This document shows, in pieces, positions 1 through 7,155 of a DNA stretch of 10,424 nt (positions are counted from its first letter, which is position 1; the number at the start of each line of letters is the position of its first letter). Source of the DNA: Actinomycetales bacterium (GTDB taxonomy: Bacteria > Actinomycetota > Actinomycetes > Mycobacteriales > Mycobacteriaceae). Both the position numbers and the translations under genes were made by a program. The stretch covers positions 1 through 10,424 of the forward strand of contig DUTZ01000163.1 of assembly GCA_012841845.1 (NCBI GenBank), in the 5' to 3' direction. Under the pieces are notes generated by a model. It did no database searches, was not told the DNA's origin, and was given only the letters and a program-made list of their open reading frames with translations.

Positions 1-1
1 C

Positions 2-763
2 GACGCCCTGGCAGCGGCCCTCGAGACGGCGGAGGACGCGCGGGAGTCGGCGCACCGGGAGCACGTCGAGGCCCGCCGCCTGCTCGACGAGGCGCTCGCG
101 GACGCACCGCCCGGGCTGCTCGAGAACGCGCGGGCCTCGGTCGCGTCACTGCGCGAGGAGGAACGGCGCGCCGCCGACGAGGTGGCCCGGACCAGGGGGC
201 TGGTGTCCCACCTCGGCGACCAGGGCCTGCTCGAGCGCAGTGAGCTCGCCGAGCGCGAGTACGACTCCGCCGAGCGGGACGACGCGGCGCTGTGGCGCCG
301 GGCCCGCGCCGCGGACCTGCTGCACCGGACCCTCACCGAGCGGCGGGCCGAGGCGATGCGCGGCTACCAGGAGCCCTTCCACCGCGCGGTGGTGGACCTG
401 GGACGTCTCGTCTACGGCCGCGACTTCGACGTCGAGCTGGCGGAGGACCTCACCATCACCTCCCGCCGGCTGGGCGACGAGACGGTGCCGTACTCCTCCC
501 TGTCCGGCGGGGCGCGGGAGCAGCTCGCGCTCATCGTCCGGGTGGCGTGCGCGCGGATCGTCGGATCCGACGGGGTTCCGGTGTTCCTCGACGACACGCT
601 GGGCTTCACGGACCCGACCCGACGGTTCGCGATGGGCGCGGTACTCGCGGCCGCGGGGGAGTCGACGCAGGTCGTCGTCCTCACGTGTGACCGCGCCCGG
701 TTCGCCGGGATCGGGGGCGCCCGGTCGCACGTCATGGGGACCGTCCTCGACGAGGAGGGGTGA
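2..763 (+). CDS. C-terminal part of an SMC/YhaN-like ATPase (5'-truncated)
   Basis: Only the last 253 codons are in the window; the reading frame is open from base 2 and ends with TGA at 761-763. The first 100 or so residues are rich in Ala, Glu and Arg with heptad-like spacing, as in the end of a coiled-coil arm. The C-terminal half is an ABC-type ATPase lobe: signature loop LSGGAREQ at fragment residues 167-174, and a hydrophobic Walker B strand ending in Asp197-Asp198 (VPVFLDDTLGFTD). A further strand, VVVLTCDRARF, ends where the switch His is usually found, but Asp is present. This layout matches RecN/SbcC/Rad50/YhaN-type proteins, which act in DNA-end processing or repair. The Walker A half lies upstream, out of view, and a nuclease partner cannot be seen. 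The ATPase class is firm; the exact family and role are inferred. Confidence 0.85.
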   Translation, partial: DALAAALETAEDARESAHREHVEARRLLDEALADAPPGLLENARASVASLREEERRAADEVARTRGLVSHLGDQGLLERSELAEREYDSAERDDAALWRRARAADLLHRTLTERRAEAMRGYQEPFHRAVVDLGRLVYGRDFDVELAEDLTITSRRLGDETVPYSSLSGGAREQLALIVRVACARIVGSDGVPVFLDDTLGFTDPTRRFAMGAVLAAAGESTQVVVLTCDRARFAGIGGARSHVMGTVLDEEG

Positions 764-823
764 GCCCGGGAACGGCGCGAACGCGGGGGCGGGATGGTGG
801 ACCACGGCTGCGGGCCGCTCTCG

Positions 824-832
824 TGCTGTAAT
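824..832 (+). promoter_or_regulatory. Extended -10 promoter of the MarR gene (leaderless start)
   Basis: TGC followed by TGTAAT (827-832) matches an extended -10 element, with 5 of 6 bases of TATAAT. No good -35 hexamer is visible near 804-809. Transcription would start about 7 nt downstream, at or next to the ATG at 839. No Shine-Dalgarno sequence precedes that ATG, so the mRNA is probably leaderless. A short interrupted palindrome, GTGG-A-CCAC (797-805), lies where the -35 would be and could be a weak operator. The 75-bp gap before this gene shows no terminator. Confidence 0.55.
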
Positions 833-838
833 AGACCA

Positions 839-1318
839 ATGAGCGAGACCCGCTGGTTGAACGACGACGAGCAGCGCATGTGGCGTCGGTACAGGCACGT
901 CAATCAGCTGCTCGAGCTCGCGATGGAGCGCCAGCTGCAGCGCGACGCCGCGATGTCCCAGTCCGACTACTCGGTGCTCGTGTGCCTCAGCGAGGCCGAC
1001 GGGCCGGGCCTGCGCGCCCGCGAGCTCGGCGCCGCCCTGGGCTGGGACCGCAGCCGCGTGTCGCACCAGGTCCGCCGCATGGAGGGACGCGGACTCGTGG
1101 CCAAGGGCACCTGCGCCGAGGACGGACGCGGCACGGTCGTCAGCCTCACCCCCGAGGGGGCGCGGGCGATCGGGGAGGTGGCCCCCAAGCACGTGGAGAA
1201 GGTCCGCCAGCTCTTCATCGACGCCCTCAGCGACGACGAGGTGCTCGCGCTCACGAACATCTACGACCGGATCATCGCCCGGATCGACGAGATCGACGGC
1301 ATCACGCTGCCGTCCTGA
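839..1318 (+). CDS. MarR-family winged-helix transcriptional regulator
   Basis: This 159-residue protein has the usual MarR length and layout. N- and C-terminal helices for dimerisation (about 8-40 and 113-152) flank a winged helix. Within it are the helix LRARELGAALG (58-68), the recognition helix starting DRSRVSHQVRRME (70-82), and a wing with the family-typical EDGRGTVVSLT (94-104). MarR proteins are cytoplasmic dimeric repressors or activators that release DNA on binding small aromatic or lipophilic ligands, or on cysteine oxidation. Two cysteines (49 and 91) are present, but Cys91 in this wing position seems common in actinobacterial homologues, so redox sensing is not implied. ATG 839 is chosen because an extended -10 sits just upstream; an in-frame ATG at 794 would place that promoter inside the gene. 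The targets are unknown. It is unlikely to belong to the tRNA/argS unit, from which a terminator separates it. Confidence 0.9.
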   Translation: MSETRWLNDDEQRMWRRYRHVNQLLELAMERQLQRDAAMSQSDYSVLVCLSEADGPGLRARELGAALGWDRSRVSHQVRRMEGRGLVAKGTCAEDGRGTVVSLTPEGARAIGEVAPKHVEKVRQLFIDALSDDEVLALTNIYDRIIARIDEIDGITLPS

Positions 1319-1324
1319 GCGGGT

Positions 1325-1339
1325 CCGGCCGCCGGCCGG
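1325..1339 (+). other. Small GC hairpin downstream of the MarR gene
   Basis: CCGGCC and GGCCGG separated by GCC form a 6-bp stem with a 3-nt loop, 6 nt after the MarR stop codon. It has no T-run and sits just ahead of the stronger terminator hairpin. It may stabilise the mRNA 3' end, or may be chance in GC-rich DNA. Confidence 0.35.
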
Positions 1340-1346
1340 GAACGAC

Positions 1347-1392
1347 GAAACCCCCTCCCGATCCTGCATCGATGCAGGTGGGAGGGGGTTTC
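1347..1392. terminator. Bidirectional intrinsic terminator between marR-type gene and tRNA-Arg
   Basis: A perfect 13-bp stem is formed by 1347-1359 (GAAACCCCCTCCC) and 1380-1392 (GGGAGGGGGTTTC). Its apex, past a small asymmetric bulge, is the 16-nt perfect palindrome CCTGCATCGATGCAGG (1363-1378). The arms carry A3 and T3 at their outer ends, so the hairpin is followed by a short T-run on either strand. It lies 28 nt after the MarR stop codon and begins 4 nt beyond the CCA end of the convergent tRNA, so it can end both transcripts. The T-runs are short, which is usual for actinobacterial terminators. Confidence 0.85.
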
Positions 1393-1396
1393 TCGC

Positions 1397-1472
1397 TGGT
1401 GCCCCCGAAGGGAATCGAACCCCTGACCTTTGGTACCGGAAACCAACGCTCTATCCCCTGAGCTACGAGGGC
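1397..1472 (-). tRNA. tRNA-Arg, anticodon CCG (reads CGG)
   Basis: The reverse complement folds as a complete 76-nt tRNA. The acceptor stem is GCCCTCG with CGGGGGC; the D-arm is GCTC with GAGC. The anticodon stem TTGGT/ACCAA encloses the loop TTCCGGT, which gives anticodon CCG. The T-arm is AGGGG/CCCTT with loop TTCGATT. The discriminator base is A and the 3' CCA is encoded (1397-1399). CCG decodes the Arg codon CGG, heavily used in such GC-rich genomes. The gene lies head to head with argS, whose product charges it. It ends against a strong terminator and is probably transcribed alone from a promoter near 1544-1552, leaving a 5' leader of about 65 nt for RNase P to remove. Confidence 0.97.
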
Positions 1473-1509
1473 GGGATACCGGCCGCCGGGGCCGGAGGCC
1501 GTGGTCGGC

Positions 1510-1521
1510 TCCCCGCGGGGA
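1510..1521. repeat. 12-bp GC palindrome in the tRNA leader region
   Basis: TCCCCGCGGGGA is a perfect palindrome between the predicted tRNA promoter and the mature tRNA 5' end, also upstream of argS. It could be a hairpin in the pre-tRNA leader or a protein site. GC-rich palindromes of this size do occur by chance here. Confidence 0.3.
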
Positions 1522-1543
1522 CACCGGCCGAACGGCGAGACCG

Positions 1544-1552
1544 ATCGTAGCA
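1544..1552 (-). promoter_or_regulatory. Probable extended -10 promoter of tRNA-Arg
   Basis: On the minus strand the sequence reads TGC-TACGAT: an extended TGN element plus a TANNNT -10 hexamer (1549-1544). No consensus -35 is visible near 1567-1572. Transcription would start near 1537, about 65 nt before the mature tRNA 5' end at 1472. It is the only TANNNT-type element upstream of the tRNA in the divergent region. Confidence 0.5.
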
Positions 1553-1643
1553 CCGGCCCGATCCGGGCACCGCATCGGACCCGCCGCCCACGCGCGGGCG
1601 GGCCGCGGGGACCGTCCGATTCCCCCGCCGACCGGCGGACACC

Positions 1644-1649
1644 TAGGAT
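1644..1649 (+). promoter_or_regulatory. Probable -10 element of the argS-lysA-hom-thrC-thrB operon
   Basis: TAGGAT fits the actinobacterial TANNNT -10 pattern and ends 8 nt before the GTG start of argS. Transcription would therefore begin at or within about 2 nt of the start codon, giving a leaderless or nearly leaderless mRNA. No convincing -35 is seen. No other promoter-like element is evident at the tightly packed gene junctions downstream. Confidence 0.5.
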
Positions 1650-1657
1650 GGGAAGAC

Positions 1658-3310
1658 GTGACTCCCGCCGATCTCGCCGCCGTCGTCCGCGCCGCCGTCC
1701 TCGCCGTCCTCACCGAGCGCGGGGCCGACGTCTCGGTCGTCCCCGACACGGTGACCGTGGAGCGCCCCCGCAACCCCGAGCACGGCGACTACGCCACCAA
1801 CATCGCCCTCCAGCTGGCCAAGAAGGTGGGGACCGCGCCGCGCGACCTCGCCCAGGAGCTGGCACGGGTGCTGGCCGACGATCCGGGCATCGCCTCCGCC
1901 GAGATCGCCGGTCCCGGCTTCCTCAACATCCGGCTCGACTCGGGCGCCCAGGGCTCGCTCGTGGCGACCGTCCTCGAGCGGGGGGCCGCGTACGGGCACG
2001 GCGACGCGCTCGCCGGTCGCCGCGTCAACCTCGAGTTCGTCTCCGCCAACCCCACGGGGCCGATCCACCTCGGCGGCACCCGCTGGGCGGCCGTCGGCGA
2101 CGCGCTCGGCCGGATCCTCGAGGCCTCCGGCGCCGCGGTGACCCGCGAGTACTACTTCAACGACCACGGCGCGCAGATCGACCGCTTCAGCCGCTCGCTG
2201 CTGGCCGCCGCGCAGGGCGAGCCGACGCCCGAGGACGGCTACGCGGGCGCGTACATCGAGGACATCGCGGCGCGGGTCGTGGCCGACCACCCGGACGTGC
2301 TCGACCAGCCGGAGGCCGAGCGGCTCGAGACCTTCCGGGCGGCGGGCGTGGACCTCATGTTCGGCCACATCAAGTCCTCGCTCGCGGAGTTCGGGACGGT
2401 CTTCGACGTCTACACCCACGAGAACTCGATGTTCACCTCGGGCGCCGTGGACCGGGCCATCGAGACCCTCAAGGGCAACGGCACCCTCTACGAGTCCGAG
2501 GGCGCGTGGTGGCTGCGCTCGACCGACTTCGGCGACGACAAGGATCGGGTGGTCCTCAAGTCGGACGGCGACGCGGCCTACATCGCCGGCGACATCGCCT
2601 ACTTCCTCGACAAGCGCGAGCGCGGCTTCGACCTGTGCATCTACATGCTGGGCGCCGACCACCACGGCTACATCGCCCGCCTCAAGGCGGCCGCCGCGGC
2701 GCTGGGCCACGACCCGGCGACGATCGAGGTGCTCATCGGTCAGATGGTCAACCTCGTGCGCGACGGCGTCCCGGTCAAGATGAGCAAGCGCGCCGGCACG
2801 GTGATCACGCTCGACGACCTCGTCGAGGCGATCGGCGTGGACGCCGCGCGCTACGCACTCATCCGCTCCTCGGTGGACCAGACCATGGACATCGACCTGC
2901 AGCTGTGGGCGTCGGCGACCAACGACAACCCGGTGTTCTACGTGCAGTACGCCCACGCCCGGCTGTGTTCGCTCGCGCGCAACGCGGCCGACCTCGGCGT
3001 GACGGCCGACGGCGCGGACCTCTCGCTGCTCGTCGAGGACCGCGAGGGCGCGCTCATCCGGACCATCGGCGAGTTCCCGCGGGTGGTGGCCAGCGCCGCC
3101 GACCTGCGCGAGCCGCACCGGGTGGCCCGCTACCTCGAGGAACTCGCGGCGGCCTACCACCGCTTCTACGACACCTGCCGCGTCCTGCCGATGGGCGACG
3201 AGGAGGCGGGCCCGCTGCACGCGGCGCGGCTCGCGCTGAGCTCGGCCACCCGCCAGACCCTCGCCAACGGCCTCGGGCTGATCGGCGTCACCGCCCCGGA
3301 GCGGATGTGA
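1658..3310 (+). CDS. argS: Arginyl-tRNA synthetase
   Basis: This class I aminoacyl-tRNA synthetase attaches arginine to tRNA-Arg using ATP, in the cytoplasm. It is 550 residues, the length I recall for M. tuberculosis ArgS. The N-terminal tRNA-binding (Add-1) domain covers roughly residues 1-90. The catalytic domain carries the HIGH-type motif HLGG at 137-140, within [15 protein letters not shown], and KMSKR at 374-378. The DALR anticodon-binding domain occupies about 430-550, beginning near YVQYAHAR and ending in VTAPERM. GTG 1658 is chosen because the start MTPADLA fits the family and a -10 element lies just upstream. The open frame runs back to 1430, but that part overlaps the tRNA gene and is not coding. 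Its stop codon overlaps the lysA start (GTGA, 3307-3310). The neighbouring divergent tRNA-Arg(CCG) is one of its substrates. Confidence 0.97.
   Translation: MTPADLAAVVRAAVLAVLTERGADVSVVPDTVTVERPRNPEHGDYATNIALQLAKKVGTAPRDLAQELARVLADDPGIASAEIAGPGFLNIRLDSGAQGSLVATVLERGAAYGHGDALAGRRVNLEFVSANPTGPIHLGGTRWAAVGDALGRILEASGAAVTREYYFNDHGAQIDRFSRSLLAAAQGEPTPEDGYAGAYIEDIAARVVADHPDVLDQPEAERLETFRAAGVDLMFGHIKSSLAEFGTVFDVYTHENSMFTSGAVDRAIETLKGNGTLYESEGAWWLRSTDFGDDKDRVVLKSDGDAAYIAGDIAYFLDKRERGFDLCIYMLGADHHGYIARLKAAAAALGHDPATIEVLIGQMVNLVRDGVPVKMSKRAGTVITLDDLVEAIGVDAARYALIRSSVDQTMDIDLQLWASATNDNPVFYVQYAHARLCSLARNAADLGVTADGADLSLLVEDREGALIRTIGEFPRVVASAADLREPHRVARYLEELAAAYHRFYDTCRVLPMGDEEAGPLHAARLALSSATRQTLANGLGLIGVTAPERM
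3298..3301 (+). promoter_or_regulatory. Ribosome-binding site of lysA inside the argS 3' end
   Basis: GGAG lies 5 nt before GTG 3307. It supports that start over the internal ATG at 3391, which lacks a well-spaced Shine-Dalgarno sequence. Confidence 0.6.
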
Positions 3311-4725
3311 GCGCGCACCCGGCCGGGCCCCGGCACGAGTTCCCGCGCGCCGCCGTCCTCGGCGAGCGGCCGGAGACCGCGGCCGACGAGATGACGCTGC
3401 CCGCCACGGTGTGGCCGCGCGGCGCGCGGCGCCGGGACGACGGCGTGGTGGAGATCGCCGGCGTGGGCGTCGACGAGCTGGCCGCCGAGTACGGGACCCC
3501 GCTGTTCGTCATCGACGAGGACGACTTCCGCTCCCGGTGCCGCGACATGGCCGAGGCGTTCGGCGGTGCCGACCGCGTCCACTACGCCTCCAAGGCGTTC
3601 CTGTGCTCCGAGATCGCCCGCTGGGTGGCCGAGGAGGGGCTGAGCATGGACGTCGCGACCGGCGGGGAGCTGGCCGTGGCGCTCGGCGCCGGCTTCCCGG
3701 CCGAGCGCGTGACCGTGCACGGCAACAACAAGTCCGTCGAGGAACTCGAGCTGGCGGTCTCCTCCGGCGTCGGCCACGTCGTCGTGGACTCCTTCCAGGA
3801 GATCGAGCGGCTCGACCGGGTCGCCGGGGCGGCCGGGGTCGTCCAGGACGTCTTCGTGCGGATCACCGTGGGCGTCGAGGCGCACACCCACGAGTTCATC
3901 GCCACCGCCCACGAGGACCAGAAGTTCGGCTTCTCCCTCGCCGGCGGCGCCGCGATGGACGCGATCCGCCGCATCTTCGACTGCGAGAACATCCGCCTCA
4001 CCGGCCTGCACAGCCACATCGGCTCGCAGATCTTCGAGACCGACGGCTTCGAGCTGGCCGCGCGCCGGGTCATCGGGCTGCTGCGCGACGTGGTGGACGA
4101 GTTCGGTGCGGCCAAGACCGCGCAGATCGCGACCGTGGACCTCGGCGGCGGCCTGGGCATCAGCTACGTGGAGTCCGACGACCCGCCGCCGCTTCCCGAG
4201 CTGGCGGCCACGCTCAAGGAGATCGTCGCGAGCGTCGCCGAGTCCGAGGACCTCTCCGCCCCGCGGCTCGTGGTGGAGCCGGGCCGGGCGATCGCGGGCC
4301 CCGGGACCATCACCCTGTACCGGGTGGGGACCGTCAAGGACGTCGAGCTGTCCGGTGGGGAGACACGCCGCTACCTCAGCGTGGACGGCGGGATGAGCGA
4401 CAACATCCGCACCGCCCTGTACGACGCCGCCTACGACGCCCGGCTGGTCGGCCGGTCCTCGTCCGCGGACACCGTGCGCGCGCGCCTCGTGGGCAAGCAC
4501 TGCGAGAGCGGCGACGTGGTGGTGCGCGACCTGTGGATGCCGGAGGACGTCGGGGACGGCGACCTGGTGGCGGTGGCCGCCACCGGGGCGTACTGCTACT
4601 CGATGTCGAGCCGGTACAACCTCATCGGACGGCCCGCCGTGGTGGCGGTCCGCGACGGCCGGGCACGGCTCGTGCTCCGCCGTGAGACCCTGGACGATCT
4701 GACGAGCCTGGAGGTGGGACAGTGA
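3307..4725 (+). CDS. lysA: Diaminopimelate decarboxylase
   Basis: LysA removes CO2 from meso-diaminopimelate to give L-lysine, the last step of the DAP pathway, using pyridoxal phosphate. The 472-residue protein is a fold-type III (alanine-racemase-like) enzyme. The PLP lysine is Lys96 in [14 protein letters not shown] is at 237-241, the phosphate-binding GGGLG at 280-284, and EPGR at 324-327. The partner-subunit motif CESGD starts at Cys399, and the Tyr of GAYCYS is Tyr429. GTG 3307 is favoured by the GGAG 5 nt upstream, the 4-nt overlap with argS, and an N-terminal AHPAGPRH stretch that I recall in other actinobacterial LysA proteins. Starting at ATG 3391 (codon 29) would give 444 residues, closer to the annotated M. 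tuberculosis form. argS-lysA adjacency is also known in Corynebacterium glutamicum. Its end overlaps hom by 4 nt. Confidence 0.97.
   Translation: MSAHPAGPRHEFPRAAVLGERPETAADEMTLPATVWPRGARRRDDGVVEIAGVGVDELAAEYGTPLFVIDEDDFRSRCRDMAEAFGGADRVHYASKAFLCSEIARWVAEEGLSMDVATGGELAVALGAGFPAERVTVHGNNKSVEELELAVSSGVGHVVVDSFQEIERLDRVAGAAGVVQDVFVRITVGVEAHTHEFIATAHEDQKFGFSLAGGAAMDAIRRIFDCENIRLTGLHSHIGSQIFETDGFELAARRVIGLLRDVVDEFGAAKTAQIATVDLGGGLGISYVESDDPPPLPELAATLKEIVASVAESEDLSAPRLVVEPGRAIAGPGTITLYRVGTVKDVELSGGETRRYLSVDGGMSDNIRTALYDAAYDARLVGRSSSADTVRARLVGKHCESGDVVVRDLWMPEDVGDGDLVAVAATGAYCYSMSSRYNLIGRPAVVAVRDGRARLVLRRETLDDLTSLEVGQ
4710..4714 (+). promoter_or_regulatory. Strong ribosome-binding site of hom inside lysA
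   Basis: GGAGG is followed by a 7-nt spacer to GTG 4722. This fixes the hom start at the codon overlapping the lysA stop and provides for reinitiation after lysA. Confidence 0.7.
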
Positions 4726-6071
4726 GCGACGCAGCGGCGTCGGTGCGACCCGTGGGGGTGGCGGTGCTCGGGATGGGCACCGTCGGCACCGAGGTGATCC
4801 GGTACATGACCGAGCACTCCGACGAGCTCACCGCGCGCATCGGCGGCCCGCTCGCCCTGCGCGGGGTCGCGGTGCGCGACCTGTCCCGCGACCGCGGGCT
4901 GGACACGGCGCTCCTCACGGCCGACGCGGAATCGCTCGTGGTCCGGGACGACGTCGACGTCGTCGTCGAGCTCATGGGCGGCATCGACGTGCCCCGTCCC
5001 CTCCTCCTGGAGGCCCTCCGGCGGGGCAAGTCCGTGGTCACCGCCAACAAGGCCCTGCTGGCCGAGTACACCGACGAGCTGGCCGAGGCGGCCGACGGGT
5101 CCGGGGCGGACCTGTACTTCGAGGCCGCCGTGGCCGGCGCGATCCCGGTGATCGGGCCCCTGCGCCGCTCGCTGGCGGGCGACCAGATCGAGCGCGTCGT
5201 GGGGATCGTCAACGGCACCACCAACTACATCCTCTCAGAGATGGAGTCGACGGGCGCCGACTACGCCGAGACCCTCGCCGAGGCCGGGCGCCTCGGCTAC
5301 GCGGAGGCCGACCCGACCGCCGACGTCGAGGGTTACGACGCGGCCGCCAAGGCCGCGATCCTCGCCTCCATCGCCTTTCACACCCGCGTCACCGCCGCCG
5401 ACGTCTACCGGGAGGGGATCTCCCGGATCACCTCCGACGACATCGAGTCGGCGCGCGACATGGACTGCACCATCAAGCTGCTCGCCATCTGCGAGAAGGT
5501 CACCCGCCCGGAGGGCGGCCAGGCGGTCTCGGCCCGCGTCTACCCGGCGCTGCTGCCGTTGACCCATCCGCTCGCGTCGGTCAACGGCGCGTACAACGCG
5601 GTCGTCGTGGAGGCCGAGGCGGCGGGTCGGCTCATGTTCTACGGACAGGGTGCCGGCGGAGCCCCCACCGCGTCGGCGGTCCTCGGTGACCTCGTCGCGG
5701 CGGCCCGCAACAAGGTGCTCCGCGGCCGCGCGCCCGGCGAGTCCACCTACGCGGCCCTGCCGGTGGCCCCGATGGGCGAGGTCTCCACCCGGTACCACGT
5801 GCGGCTGCGGGTGGCGGACCGCCAGGGCGTGCTCGCCCAGGTGGCCGCCGAGTTCTCGACCCACGGCGTCTCCATCGCGCAGGTGCGCCAGACCGAGGTG
5901 GAGGCACCCGAGGGCGTCGAGGCCACGGAGCCGCCCACCGCCGAGCTCACCGTGCTCACGCACCGGGCCTCCGAGCGGGCCCTGGCCGACACCGTGGCCG
6001 CGCTCGCCGATCAGGAGGCCGTCACGGCCGTCACCAGCGTCATCCGTCTCGAGGGAGTGGACAACGAATGA
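4722..6071 (+). CDS. hom: Homoserine dehydrogenase with C-terminal ACT domain
   Basis: Hom reduces L-aspartate-4-semialdehyde to L-homoserine with NAD(P)H. This is the branch point towards threonine and methionine, away from lysine. The 449-residue protein begins with a Rossmann domain, dinucleotide loop GMGTVG at 17-22, then VTANKALL around Lys110. The catalytic domain has NGTTNYI (164-170) and [19 protein letters not shown], in which Asp206 and Lys210 have the spacing of the catalytic Asp/Lys pair described for yeast homoserine dehydrogenase. An ACT domain (about 358-446, [18 protein letters not shown]) is the usual site of threonine feedback inhibition. It is a monofunctional enzyme without an aspartokinase part. 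It starts with GTG overlapping the lysA stop and ends overlapping the thrC ATG (ATGA, 6068-6071). In mycobacteria the same gene is often called thrA. Confidence 0.97.
   Translation: MSDAAASVRPVGVAVLGMGTVGTEVIRYMTEHSDELTARIGGPLALRGVAVRDLSRDRGLDTALLTADAESLVVRDDVDVVVELMGGIDVPRPLLLEALRRGKSVVTANKALLAEYTDELAEAADGSGADLYFEAAVAGAIPVIGPLRRSLAGDQIERVVGIVNGTTNYILSEMESTGADYAETLAEAGRLGYAEADPTADVEGYDAAAKAAILASIAFHTRVTAADVYREGISRITSDDIESARDMDCTIKLLAICEKVTRPEGGQAVSARVYPALLPLTHPLASVNGAYNAVVVEAEAAGRLMFYGQGAGGAPTASAVLGDLVAAARNKVLRGRAPGESTYAALPVAPMGEVSTRYHVRLRVADRQGVLAQVAAEFSTHGVSIAQVRQTEVEAPEGVEATEPPTAELTVLTHRASERALADTVAALADQEAVTAVTSVIRLEGVDNE
6051..6057 (+). promoter_or_regulatory. Ribosome-binding site of thrC inside hom
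   Basis: GAGGGAG lies 10 nt before the ATG at 6068. It supports the start that overlaps the hom stop codon by 4 nt. Confidence 0.55.
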
Positions 6072-7150
6072 GCAACACCCACCAGCCCGTGCACCGCCGC
6101 TGGCCCGGCCTCATCGAGGCGTACCGGGACCGCCTGCCCATCGGGGACGACTGGGAGGCCGTCACCCTCTACGAGGGCGGCACCCCGCTCGTCCCGGCCC
6201 CGCACCTGTCCTCGGTGACCGGCTGCGACGTCTACCTCAAGGTCGAGGGCCTCAACCCCACCGGATCGTTCAAGGACCGCGGCATGACCATGGCGGTCAC
6301 CGACGCCAGGGCGCGCGGCCAGAAGGCCGTCCTCTGCGCGTCAACCGGCAACACCTCGGCCTCCGCCGCGGCGTACGCCACCCGCGCGGGCATGGAGTGC
6401 GCCGTACTCATCCCGCAGGGCAAGATCGCGGCCGGCAAGCTCGCGCAGGCCGTGATGATGGGCGCCACGATCATCCAGATCGACGGCAACTTCGACGACT
6501 GCCTGGAGCTGGCGCGCAAGACCACCGCCACCTACCCGGAGATCGGCCTGGTCAACTCGGTCAACCCCGTGCGCATCGAGGGGCAGAAGACCGCGGCGTT
6601 CGAGATCGTCGACGTGCTGGGCAAGGCCCCCGACCTGCACTTCCTGCCCGTCGGCAACGCGGGCAACATCACCGCGTACTGGAAGGGCTACACCGAGTAC
6701 CACGCCGACGGGATCATCTCGACCCGCCCGCGCATGATGGGCGTCCAGGCCGCCGGCGCGGCCCCGCTCGTCGACGGCGCGCCGGTCACGAACCCCGAGA
6801 CCATCGCCACCGCCATCCGGATCGGTGCGCCCGCGTCGTGGGACGGCGCGGTGACCGCCAAGGAGGAGTCCGGCGGCACCTTCCGCAAGCGCACCGACGA
6901 GCAGATCCTCGAGGCCTACCGCACGGTCGCCGGCAAGGACGGCGTCTACGTGGAGCCCGCCTCGGCCGCCTCGGTGGCGGGCCTGCTCGACGCGCACGCG
7001 GGCGGCGAGCTCGAGGCCGGTCAGACCATCGTCTGCACCGTGACCGGCAACGGCCTCAAGGACCCGGACACCGCCCTGCTGGGCATGCCCGAGGTCGAGC
7101 CGGTCCCGGTCGACCCGTCCGCGGTGGCCGGCGCGCTCGGTCTGGAGTGA
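6068..7150 (+). CDS. thrC: Threonine synthase
   Basis: ThrC converts O-phospho-L-homoserine and water to L-threonine and phosphate, the final step of threonine synthesis, using pyridoxal phosphate. At 360 residues it is the short, fold-type II class found in actinobacteria. The PLP lysine is Lys69 in [10 protein letters not shown], the position I recall for the M. tuberculosis enzyme. Other landmarks are STGNTSAS (92-99), the PLP phosphate loop GNAGN (197-201), and VEPASAAS (295-302) with TGNGLKDPD (326-334) near the C-terminus, all as expected for the family. Nothing looks truncated or degenerate. It starts at ATG 6068 within the hom stop. Its own stop is followed within 6 nt by a thrB start codon. 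In C. glutamicum thrC is elsewhere on the chromosome, so its placement between hom and thrB here is the mycobacterial pattern. Confidence 0.97.
   Translation: MSNTHQPVHRRWPGLIEAYRDRLPIGDDWEAVTLYEGGTPLVPAPHLSSVTGCDVYLKVEGLNPTGSFKDRGMTMAVTDARARGQKAVLCASTGNTSASAAAYATRAGMECAVLIPQGKIAAGKLAQAVMMGATIIQIDGNFDDCLELARKTTATYPEIGLVNSVNPVRIEGQKTAAFEIVDVLGKAPDLHFLPVGNAGNITAYWKGYTEYHADGIISTRPRMMGVQAAGAAPLVDGAPVTNPETIATAIRIGAPASWDGAVTAKEESGGTFRKRTDEQILEAYRTVAGKDGVYVEPASAASVAGLLDAHAGGELEAGQTIVCTVTGNGLKDPDTALLGMPEVEPVPVDPSAVAGALGLE
7144..7147 (+). promoter_or_regulatory. Ribosome-binding site deciding the thrB start
   Basis: GGAG sits 8 nt before GTG 7156 and overlaps GTG 7147, which has no Shine-Dalgarno sequence of its own. 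It therefore favours 7156 as the main start of thrB. Confidence 0.55.
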
Positions 7151-7155
7151 GCGGC

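Noticed and set aside
1430..1657. In-frame upstream extension of argS through the tRNA gene
   Set aside because: It would overlap a perfect tRNA gene and the divergent promoters. The extra residues are Arg/Pro/Gly-rich, and the 550-residue form matches the family.
1643..4500. Long minus-strand open frames (525 and 444 codons) opposite argS and lysA
   Set aside because: Both strands stay open because of GC-biased codons. The plus strand has complete enzyme motifs, while the antisense translations show no recognisable domain and no ribosome sites.
4947..4964. 18-bp perfect palindrome GACGACGTCGACGTCGTC inside hom
   Set aside because: It encodes Asp-Asp-Val-Asp-Val-Val with the preferred GAC and GTC codons, which are naturally complementary; protein sequence plus codon bias explains it.
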